DNA from: JBKBXU01 sp046313675
Lineage (GTDB): Bacteria; Bacteroidota; Bacteroidia; Cytophagales; Cytophagaceae
DNA: 6,675 nt
Assembly (NCBI GenBank): GCA_046313675.1
Contig: JBKBXU010000268.1
Coordinates: forward strand, 1 to 6,675
Direction of reading: 5' to 3'
In this document: in pieces, positions 1 to 5,914 of the stretch
Layout: each line of letters begins with the position of its first letter
Numbering within the stretch: position 1 is the stretch's first letter
Translations under genes and position numbers: made by a program
Notes under the pieces: generated by a model
Told to the model about the DNA's origin: nothing
Seen by the model: only the letters and a program-made list of their open reading frames with translations
Databases searched by the model: none

Positions 1-21
1 ATGTGAAATTATGACTTTCAT
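1..21 (-). CDS. Start of a further operon gene (7 codons, partial)
   Basis: An ATG at 21-19 shares its A with the TAA stop of the FemAB-like gene (a TAATG junction) and opens a frame reading MKVIISH up to the window edge. The hydrophobic beta-strand-like start is typical of cytosolic Rossmann-type glycosyltransferases. It also resembles polysaccharide deacetylase-like proteins whose N-terminus continues as SHDVD. Seven residues cannot decide between these. The stop/start overlap fits the coupling seen in the rest of the operon and is the main support. Only a weak purine-rich stretch (AAGAGAGAA) lies upstream as a ribosome binding site, so coupling to the preceding gene would matter. Confidence 0.45.
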
Positions 22-987
22 TAGAATAGTTCTCTCTTATAAAACTTAAGGAGCATCTCTAAAGGTAATTTAGCCTTATTAATTCTGTAGTAGGGAGTCA
101 GTATTCCTCCGAATCCCCTAAAGTATCTTTCAATCTGCGGAACCATTGACCCCTCAAAATCAAAATATTTTAGTCCACGATTCTTAGCATACTTTATCGC
201 TTCCCACATGGCTAAAGCACCCGCACCATGATGTTTAAGTTCATTGTCGTAACCACCAAGAATATAATATGCTGTATGCTTATCATTGATACAAAAAGAA
301 CATGCGATAGGCCATTCTTTTCTGAAAGTAACAAAGGCAAAACTGTTTTCATCAGTTGCAAATTCAAAAAGGATTTTATTAAGATAGTCCTTGCTGATTT
401 TTTTTTTGTTGTCTTGAAAATGTTTTAAGTACAAGAGATTTGATTATCTCAAAATCATTAGTTTTCTTTACGGTTAAACCGTCACCCTGCCCCTTTTTAA
501 TATTTTTTCTCCGCTCATTAGACATTCTTTTCCAGATATCATCTATAGACATGGTTAGATCCAGAATATAAGTATATCCTGGTACTACTTTGAATTTACT
601 CCAGATAAAGGGCTGGGTATCAACAACACGCCTGTCTAAAGAGAAAGAGATAATTAAATAAAGTAGATTTTCAATAAAGTCTGCCATCGTTGAGATCACA
701 TCTTTCCATGTATTCATTACGTTTACCTGATTCTGAGCATCTATTTTAATAAACGGGCCTATTAAAGGAGTAAACGGGGGATTGCGGTAAATAAATGCTC
801 TAAGTAACCTCTCTTTATAAACTGTAAATCCACCTAATAAATTATTTCCTTTGTTATAAATCCCATAAATCTTAACCCTATCACCGAAGATCTTAAGCCA
901 TTTTAACGAATTAAAAATCGTTCCATACTCAGAGCATATTTTTTCATACTCGCCGAAATCATTGTGAGGTAATTCCTTGATAATCAT
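21..987 (-). pseudogene. FemAB-like (GNAT-fold) acyl/aminoacyl-transferase, split by a frameshift
   Basis: Two overlapping frames (987-379 and about 406-21) together make one protein of the FemAB/BioF2-like acetyltransferase superfamily. Removing one A from the run of ten at 398-407 joins them into about 321 residues, a normal length for the family. The N-terminal half has the NSLKWLKIFG segment (about 26-35) and SNERRKNIKKG (about 156-166), matching the usual S-x3-R-x2-I-K-K/A element. The C-terminal half has HHGAGALAMWEAIKYA (about 252-267), FDFEGS (about 275-280) and IERYFRGFGG (about 285-294), a highly conserved acyl-CoA/acceptor-fold signature. FemAB relatives use aminoacyl-tRNA or acyl donors. 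In a glycan operon the likely job is to decorate a sugar or peptide acceptor, but the substrate is unknown. The ATG at 987 overlaps the preceding stop as ATGA and has no clear ribosome binding site, so translation is probably coupled. As it stands the upstream frame ends at codon 202 before the C-terminal domain, so the product would be inactive unless the A-run slips or is a sequencing error. Confidence 0.8.
398..407 (-). repeat. A10 homopolymer at the FemAB frameshift
   Basis: Ten consecutive T on the plus strand give A10 in the coding strand, exactly where the two halves of the FemAB-like gene change frame. With nine A the codons read Q-Q-K-K-I-S-K-D and run straight into the C-terminal domain. 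With ten they read Q-Q-K-K-N-Q-Q-G-L-S and stop. Runs of this length are prone to polymerase slippage in replication and transcription, and also to indel errors in sequencing. Confidence 0.85.
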
Positions 988-2081
988 AAATCATTATATA
1001 TTTTTAATAGTTTTTCACTTTCTTTTTCCCAATTGTTTTTTTCTAAAATTATTTTTCTCCCGTTTTCTCCCATTTTTTGCGCCTCTGTTTGATGCGTCAG
1101 CAAGTATTGTATACCTTCTGCAATCTCCTTTGGATTCAAAGGATTAACGCATAAACCACAGTGATTGCTTTGAACAATTTCTTTCCATAAATAAAAATTT
1201 GAAGCAATAACAGGTATCCCTGCTGACATGTATTCAAAGAGCTTAACCGGTTGAGCATTTATATGATTATCTTCAGGATGAAATAAAACTAATCCAGCTA
1301 TAACCTTCCGAAACAAATTTTTGATTTCATCTCTTTTTAGATTTCCAAGATACTTTACATTTTTGGAATTGGCTATGATACTTTCGTCTTCTTTTCTCTC
1401 TACAGGACCAGCAATATAAAGTTTGACGTCTTGAAGTAAATTCATAGCTTTCACCATTTCGCAAAGCCCTCTTATCTTATTTATTCCTCCTATGTAACAT
1501 ACTGCCTTTTCTTTAGCACTCCAGTCGTGTTTTATGTTGGTGAATTCCGATAATAAAGGCATATTTTGAACATCAATGGCTTTGCATCCCATTTTTTGAA
1601 ATCTATTCCTTATGAAAGGAGTGGCTGTTACGAGATAATCGAATTTTATTGCAGAAAAATTTTCTAATGTTTCAAATATCTTAGATATTATGGTTCTTAA
1701 TCGTTTTGGTATGTAGCCTTTACTCAAAATTTGTCTTGGGGTATCCTCGTGAACATCATAGATCACCTTCGCTCGTGTCAGCAGCTTGAGCATCATTCCG
1801 ACTGGAAGTAGTTCAGGATCGTGAAAGTGATATATATCTGCTTTTAGCTTCAAAGCAGTGTGAAATGCCTTTAAAGTAAGCAGAAAAAATCGTCGCAATC
1901 GGGTTTTGACAGCAGGCAAGGCAATTATTTTAACCCCGTCAATAATAAGATTCTTATTATGTGGTGCAATCAAAAAAACTTCATATCCTGCTTTCACAAG
2001 GGTTTTGCATTCTTTGTGGAAAATACGATCATCAAAAGGTTTATGGACCGTAGTGATGTGGCATACCTTCAGTGTTGCCAT
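984..2081 (-). CDS. GT4 family glycosyltransferase (second, DPELLP/YDVHED subfamily)
   Basis: A 365-residue GT-B fold glycosyltransferase, normal length for family 4. The N-terminal domain has HKPFDDRIFHKEC (13-25), HFHDPELLP (85-93) and YDVHEDTPRQ (108-117), hallmarks of a recognisable GT4 subfamily common in polysaccharide clusters. The C-terminal nucleotide-sugar domain has the strand/loop YIGGINKIRGL (196-206) and QPVKLFEYMSAGIPVIAS (277-294). E283 holds the place of the second Glu of the EX7E motif, while the first Glu position is Asn (N275), which appears usual in this subfamily. It should transfer a sugar from an NDP-sugar to a lipid-linked or glycan acceptor at the cytoplasmic membrane face; donor and acceptor are unknown. 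I chose the ATG at 2081 because the family homology begins there (MATLKVCHIT) and a good AGGGAG lies 7 bases upstream. The frame is open to an ATG at 2159, but that extension is unlike the family. It overlaps the upstream gene by 41 bases and its TGA overlaps the next ATG. Confidence 0.93.
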   Translation of the reverse strand: MATLKVCHITTVHKPFDDRIFHKECKTLVKAGYEVFLIAPHNKNLIIDGVKIIALPAVKTRLRRFFLLTLKAFHTALKLKADIYHFHDPELLPVGMMLKLLTRAKVIYDVHEDTPRQILSKGYIPKRLRTIISKIFETLENFSAIKFDYLVTATPFIRNRFQKMGCKAIDVQNMPLLSEFTNIKHDWSAKEKAVCYIGGINKIRGLCEMVKAMNLLQDVKLYIAGPVERKEDESIIANSKNVKYLGNLKRDEIKNLFRKVIAGLVLFHPEDNHINAQPVKLFEYMSAGIPVIASNFYLWKEIVQSNHCGLCVNPLNPKEIAEGIQYLLTHQTEAQKMGENGRKIILEKNNWEKESEKLLKIYNDL

Positions 2082-3321
2082 AACTAATCTCCCTGTATAT
2101 AGCGAGAATATTTTCTGCTGATGACATCCATGTAAATTTATTAGCCATTTCCAATGCATTTCTTATTATGTTTAGAGTAAATTGCTCATCGCTTAGATAA
2201 GAATTAATTGCTTCTGCAAGTGCATTTATATCCCCAGGCTTTACAAGTATTCCTGTTTTTCTATGAATAACTACTTCTGATATTCCACCTACGTCCGAGG
2301 CTACAATTGGAACGCCGGACATCATAACTTCAGGTATTACTGTTGGAAATCCCTCGCTAATACTTGGTAATATGAATATATCAGCGATGTTTATCCAGAT
2401 AGGAATTTCATCATGGTCTTTCCTTCCCAGGAAAAAAACATTTTTATCAATATTTAGTTTTTTTGATAGTTTTATTAAATTTTCCTTTTCACTGCCGTCA
2501 CCAATTAAGTACAATACAATATCATTTTTTTTATAAATATGCTGTAGTTTTGCGAATGCCTCTAATAAATAATTGACCCCTTTGACAGGTTTTAAATTAC
2601 CAATGAATAATATAACTTTTTTTCTTTCATCTACTCCAAGCCTTTTTTTTGCCGTCTCTTTAGACATTGGAAAGAACTTATTCGGGTCTGCGCCATTATA
2701 TATTACTGTTATATTGTTCAATCCTTCTCTAATGGTAAGTATCTTTTCTTTGAGCTTATTGCTGACAGCTATTATATGATCGCTTCTTTGAAGGGCATAT
2801 CTTGTTAAAGCGTAAGCTAACCTTGAATAAGAGGGATAGATGTTAATGTCGGAACCGTGAACAGTGCAGACATGCGGAATCTTAAACTTTTTTGATAGTA
2901 AAACCCCTGCTAATCCAATTGGTAGAATGGTATGAGTATGTACGATTGCTCTTATGTTATTTTTTCTTAATAATTTTCTTAATAATAAAAAACAAGAAAA
3001 ATATATAGCTATACTCGCAAAATGAAAATATATTTTACCGGGAATGACTAGATATCTCCTATAAAATACCTTTATTCCTTCTATAATATTCTTTCTTTCT
3101 ATTTCCCCATATTTTTTCCATTTTTTTTTAAACCATAAAAACCTCGGAGACCATGGGACCATTACAACCACGGTTATTTGTCCTTTAATAAATTTTCTTA
3201 AAGCCCTAACCTGTTCATAAACGAATGTACCTTGGTAAGGCTCGTGTCTTCTCGGAAACATAGCTGTGAGCACTATCAATTCTATATCAACTTGGTTATT
3301 TTGCTGTTGCTTAGATGGCAT
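2041..3321 (-). CDS. GT4 family glycosyltransferase (first, classical EX7E)
   Basis: A 426-residue GT-B glycosyltransferase of family 4. The acceptor domain starts with ELIVLTAMFPRRHEPYQGTF (14-33), matching the usual 'xxxMFPxxxxPxxGxFVxEQ' opening, then HTHTILPIGLAG (128-139) and VHGSDIN (154-160). The donor domain has VIYNGAD (206-212), FIGNLKPVKGVNYLLEAF (239-256), the EX7E pair in SEGFPTVIPE (E323 and E331), SGVPIVASDVGG (335-346) and TGILVKPGD (356-364). It is predicted to add a sugar from an NDP-sugar to a growing lipid-linked oligosaccharide on the cytoplasmic side; specificity cannot be read. The ATG at 3321 lies inside the end of the membrane-protein gene (11-base overlap) with no clear ribosome binding site, which suggests coupled translation. 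The last 14 or so codons overlap the start of the next glycosyltransferase and encode a polar tail beyond the conserved fold. An A9 run at 3121-3129 is in frame and intact. Confidence 0.94.
   Translation of the reverse strand: MPSKQQQNNQVDIELIVLTAMFPRRHEPYQGTFVYEQVRALRKFIKGQITVVVMVPWSPRFLWFKKKWKKYGEIERKNIIEGIKVFYRRYLVIPGKIYFHFASIAIYFSCFLLLRKLLRKNNIRAIVHTHTILPIGLAGVLLSKKFKIPHVCTVHGSDINIYPSYSRLAYALTRYALQRSDHIIAVSNKLKEKILTIREGLNNITVIYNGADPNKFFPMSKETAKKRLGVDERKKVILFIGNLKPVKGVNYLLEAFAKLQHIYKKNDIVLYLIGDGSEKENLIKLSKKLNIDKNVFFLGRKDHDEIPIWINIADIFILPSISEGFPTVIPEVMMSGVPIVASDVGGISEVVIHRKTGILVKPGDINALAEAINSYLSDEQFTLNIIRNALEMANKFTWMSSAENILAIYREISYGNTEGMPHHYGP
2089..2094 (-). promoter_or_regulatory. Ribosome binding site AGGGAG that fixes the 2081 start
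   Basis: AGGGAG on the minus strand, 7 bases before the ATG at 2081 and inside the coding region of the preceding glycosyltransferase. It supports 2081 over the in-frame ATG at 2159, which would add 26 residues unlike the family. It is the clearest ribosome binding site within the overlapping block of the operon. Confidence 0.7.
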
Positions 3322-4675
3322 TGGATTTGTTATGGATTGTATAAAATCTAGCTGATTCTTTCCTTAGAGCATTTTTCCTTATAAGGATTAACATCCAGAG
3401 TAACCAGAATGGTTTGTCCCAAAAGGTATCAAGAAAAAAACTGGAGGTTAAAAGAGCCCAGAAGGAGGCCTTTAAGACAATAGAATCAATATCGTATCTA
3501 TTAAATTTAGAATCTTTGTCTATTGCTTTGTAGTGTTTAACAAATGATGTGAGCATCAATATAACTCCAACTATTCCTAATTCAACAAATAGACCTATAT
3601 ATATGTTATGTGAAGCTCTATTGATTCCCATGTAAATCGGGGAATACTCTACAAATTCATTGTATGCTGCTGGGAAATTGTAAAGACCAGCTCCTATAAA
3701 AAAATATTTTTGCAAAGCTATCAAGCCGACATACCAAATATATGTCCTTCCATCTCCCCCTGTTTCATATGCAATTTTCCATCTCTCAAAAAAGAAACTT
3801 GGCGCAAAAAAAATTGCGAGAATAAGAATAGCAACGATTAAGACAAGAAGCGTAATTTTTTTCTTTGAATATAGAAAAAATACACAGAAAATTACCCCTA
3901 CACCAAGCATGCCGCCTCGTGAACCGGTTAGGATTATGCTAAAGAGCATAAAGCCGAGTATAGTTATAAGAAAAAGTTTTCTTTTTTTTTCCGCTTGCAG
4001 TATCTTACCGAAAACTACAGCAACAGGTATAAGAAGACTGAATGCCAGAGTGTTTAGGGATGAAGCCTGATCGCCAAGCATAATTGCAACCCTGTCAATG
4101 TCTGTTTTGGCCTGAAGAATTGTTTTATAGCTATAAAGTTCCATTAAGGCAGTCAAGAATCCACCACAGATAATAAACCATTTAAGTTTTTCATAGTCTT
4201 TCAAATGAACTTTGTATGAAGAGACAATGAGGTAGAAAATCGGTAATGCCACAACATTTCTTACATTACCCAAAGAGAGTTGTGGATTAATTGCCCACAA
4301 AATTGTTAATATTGAATAGAAGCTCAATAAAATTAACCAGATTACTATTCTATCAGGCCTCATAAACTTATTTTCAGATATACCTTTCAGAAATAAGATA
4401 ATTATAATTAAGATTGCAAGATATTTTGTCAGACTATGACCTGATGTAATCAGCAAAACTGAGTCAAGTGGAATTATAGAAGCATAAAGTCCAAAAAAGA
4501 ACAAAAATGGAATCTTAAAAAAGATGTATACCAATAAAGGAAATAATAATATAAATCCTGGGTACAGCCATTTTGCGTTGGCAATGGCATAGGATGCTGT
4601 CAGAACTACAACTGCTCCGACTGCAACCCACAAAGAACCTTTTATAAAATATGATTTTATGTTTATTACTTCCAA
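3311..4675 (-). CDS. O-antigen ligase/Wzy-type polysaccharide polymerase membrane protein
   Basis: A 454-residue, very hydrophobic protein with roughly 11-12 membrane segments, starting near 14-33, 38-55, 56-76, 82-98 and 108-127 and continuing to about 432. It carries the marks of the Wzy_C/O-antigen ligase superfamily: ILTGSRGGMLGVG (248-260) at the start of the conserved domain, a large periplasmic-type loop with GDGRTYIWYVGL (307-318) and GAGLYNFPAA (328-337), then RASHNIYIGLFVELGIVG (353-370) with the conserved His-Asn. Members join undecaprenyl-linked glycan units in the periplasm, either polymerising repeats (Wzy) or ligating them to lipid A core (WaaL). Position among glycosyltransferase genes favours a polymerase; sequence alone does not decide. 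The reading frame has no ATG near its start. It opens with TTG at 4675, preceded by a weak GGGA, and a second TTG at residue 15 preceded by AAGG is possible. It is the first gene after the insertion sequence and overlaps the next gene by 11 bases. Confidence 0.88.
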   Translation of the reverse strand: MEVINIKSYFIKGSLWVAVGAVVVLTASYAIANAKWLYPGFILLFPLLVYIFFKIPFLFFFGLYASIIPLDSVLLITSGHSLTKYLAILIIIILFLKGISENKFMRPDRIVIWLILLSFYSILTILWAINPQLSLGNVRNVVALPIFYLIVSSYKVHLKDYEKLKWFIICGGFLTALMELYSYKTILQAKTDIDRVAIMLGDQASSLNTLAFSLLIPVAVVFGKILQAEKKRKLFLITILGFMLFSIILTGSRGGMLGVGVIFCVFFLYSKKKITLLVLIVAILILAIFFAPSFFFERWKIAYETGGDGRTYIWYVGLIALQKYFFIGAGLYNFPAAYNEFVEYSPIYMGINRASHNIYIGLFVELGIVGVILMLTSFVKHYKAIDKDSKFNRYDIDSIVLKASFWALLTSSFFLDTFWDKPFWLLWMLILIRKNALRKESARFYTIHNKSNAI

Positions 4676-4730
4676 TTTAGTCCCATTACATTAAAGATAG
4701 CTGCCTTCCTCATCCCCTACATTATCTCTA
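4676..4730. other. Short gap between insertion sequence and membrane-protein gene
   Basis: These 55 bases are the remaining original spacer before the TTG start at 4675. They contain an out-of-frame ATG at 4713 (15 codons, ending inside the membrane-protein gene) and a weak GGGA before the TTG. I see no clear terminator hairpin or convincing promoter, so expression downstream would depend on read-through or on a promoter supplied by the insertion sequence. Confidence 0.4.
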
Positions 4731-4741
4731 TTGTGAAATAC
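4731..4741 (+). repeat. Candidate terminal inverted repeat, left copy
   Basis: TTGTGAAATAC, 61 bases beyond the transposase stop. It pairs with the minus-strand sequence TTAAGAAATAC at the other side of the element, 9 of 11 identical, with a 7-base perfect core GAAATAC. It is short enough that chance is possible in AT-rich DNA. Confidence 0.4.
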
Positions 4742-4801
4742 TCTTTTTTGACGCGGCGACGCTAACCTTCTAACTAAGATACCACTTCTTATTTAGTAAG
4801 T

Positions 4802-5805
4802 CTATTTTGTTGTATAAGTCAAAGACATTTGTGACATTCCTCCATTTTCAATTAAATACTCTAATGGGATTTTCAAGCCAAGAGCCTTATGAGGTCTTTT
4901 GGTATTGTAAAAAATCAGATATTCAGCCAGCCTCTGGTTAAAGAATGGTTTATCATAAATCACATCCAGATTGTTATCTATAAACTCCTCCTGAATGGTC
5001 CTATTATACCTCTCAATATAGGTGTTTATCTTAGGACAATGGGGATAGGAAAAATAATGAGGCATCCCATCCCTCTTATTCTGCTCATCAAACTCCTTAA
5101 GATTCTCTGAACCATTATCCGTCTGCCTGATTTAACGGTAAGGGGATATACCTTCTTAAACCTCTCATAAAAATCCTTCACGTTCCTGCTTGTAAGCCTC
5201 TTGTAATTAATTGTCAATGCAAACTTAAGTTTCGCATCTATTGCACTAATAAAATAATCCCTCACACCATTCGTTACCCTCTCAACTGTATCTGATACTA
5301 TATGCCCAAACTCATTTGGCTTTATTGGATGCTTTATCTTCAACCTCTTCTTCCTCTTTGCCTGATTCTCTGCCCATTTGCTGTTAGGGTCATGGTATAT
5401 TCTGCTTGTATTGGGATAGTATAGCTTATGCCTCTTGATTATATTGCCTATTGTAGATTCAGAAACGCTTTTAATCCCTTGTTCTTTACAATAGCTATAT
5501 AACAAAGGCTTTATCTTCTGCTTCCCTATCCGAGGATACTTCTGCCTTATCCCTTTGATAAAAGAAACAACCTCTTGATGAGTTTGAGGTTTCCTTACAT
5601 TATGGGGGCGAGTAGATTGAGGGATTAAGGCTGTAAGACTGCCTCCATTGTCTTTAAGCCTTTTCCTCCACTTACTAATAATCTTCCTGTCTGCCCCAAA
5701 TGCCTTCTTCATTGCCTTCTCCCCGTATTGCTCATAAAACTTGATAATCTTTAACCTTTGTTCAGCTACCTCACTCTCTGAAAATTTCCTGAGACTCCAA
5801 CGCAT
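4802..5805 (-). pseudogene. rve/DDE transposase, frameshifted (IS481/IS3-like)
   Basis: Restoring one base gives a 334-residue transposase with an N-terminal helix-turn-helix (about 18-66, containing AFGADRKIISKWRKRL), a linker with TRPHNVRKPQ, a second winged-helix-like part (about 76-130), and an integrase catalytic core. Catalytic residues are visible: the first Asp in VSDTVERV (D172), the second in QTDNGSEN (about D230) and the Glu in TYIERYNRT (about E265, 34 residues between). The C-terminal YNTKRPHKALG is the standard end of IS3/IS481-type cores. The frame breaks after codon 225 (YPLTVK) at AAA, positions 5131-5133. One more A would continue as K-I-R-Q-T-D-N-G. As read, the first frame runs on to 5026 without the second Asp and the Glu, so no active enzyme would be made. 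The start at 5805 (MRWSLRKF) is chosen over the longer open frame from 5883 because AGGAGG lies 9 bases upstream and similar transposases begin this way. Confidence 0.9.
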
Positions 5806-5814
5806 ATCCTGAAA

Positions 5815-5820
5815 CCTCCT
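5815..5820 (-). promoter_or_regulatory. Strong ribosome binding site AGGAGG of the transposase
   Basis: A perfect AGGAGG on the minus strand, 9 bases before the ATG at 5805. It decides the start against the upstream in-frame codon at 5883, which would lie near the end of the element and lacks such a site. Confidence 0.75.
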
Positions 5821-5895
5821 ACTATAAAATCCCTGTATCCTACCAAATATCGGATATGCCTTTGCATAATGATCTATTATCACCTAATGTCGCAT

Positions 5896-5906
5896 GTATT
5901 TCTTAA
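5896..5906 (-). repeat. Candidate terminal inverted repeat, right copy
   Basis: Minus-strand TTAAGAAATAC, starting 8 bases after the stop of the upstream glycosyltransferase gene. It matches the left copy at 9 of 11 positions. The next bases on this side (ATGCGACATTAGG) and on the other side (TCTTTTTTGACGCGGCGACGCTAACC) both contain GCGAC but at different distances, so the repeat is either short or degenerate. Confidence 0.4.
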
Positions 5907-5914
5907 CTTTTCCA

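Larger units (their letters stand above)
4731..5906 (-). mobile_element. Insertion sequence, IS481/IS3-like (rve transposase), about 1.2 kb
   Basis: The element holds one rve-type transposase gene and sits between two polysaccharide genes in the same orientation. Its size (about 1176 bases by the proposed ends) suits IS481-group elements. The proposed ends are the imperfect inverted repeat TTGTGAAATAC (plus strand, 4731) and TTAAGAAATAC (minus strand, from 5906), matching at 9 of 11 positions. I could not find a convincing target-site duplication directly outside these ends, so the boundaries are uncertain by perhaps 20 bases. The transposase is frameshifted, so this copy is probably unable to move by itself. 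Its G+C, roughly 35-38% in two hand-counted lines, is above that of the N-terminal part of the glycosyltransferase just upstream. Confidence 0.65.

Noticed and set aside
228..428. Plus-strand open frames (also 1906-2121, 2573-2779, 4889-5110, 5869-6081)
   Set aside because: All lie opposite conserved minus-strand genes or the end of the insertion sequence, show no recognisable domains and have no good ribosome binding sites.
2082..2159. N-terminal extension of the second glycosyltransferase to an ATG at 2159
   Set aside because: The extra 26 residues are unlike the family, are read out of frame from the conserved end of the previous gene, and the ATG at 2081 has a good ribosome binding site.
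5855..5868. Small hairpin TATGC-CTTT-GCATA inside the right end of the insertion sequence
   Set aside because: The five-pair AT-rich stem lacks a following T-run in either direction and is too weak to call a terminator or regulatory structure.
5806..5883. N-terminal extension of the transposase to 5883
   Set aside because: It passes through the AGGAGG site and the end region of the element; the family begins at MRWS-type sequences.
5821..5906. Promoter for the transposase
   Set aside because: TATAAT-like words such as GATAAT are present, but no -35 element at proper spacing could be matched convincingly in this AT-rich stretch.
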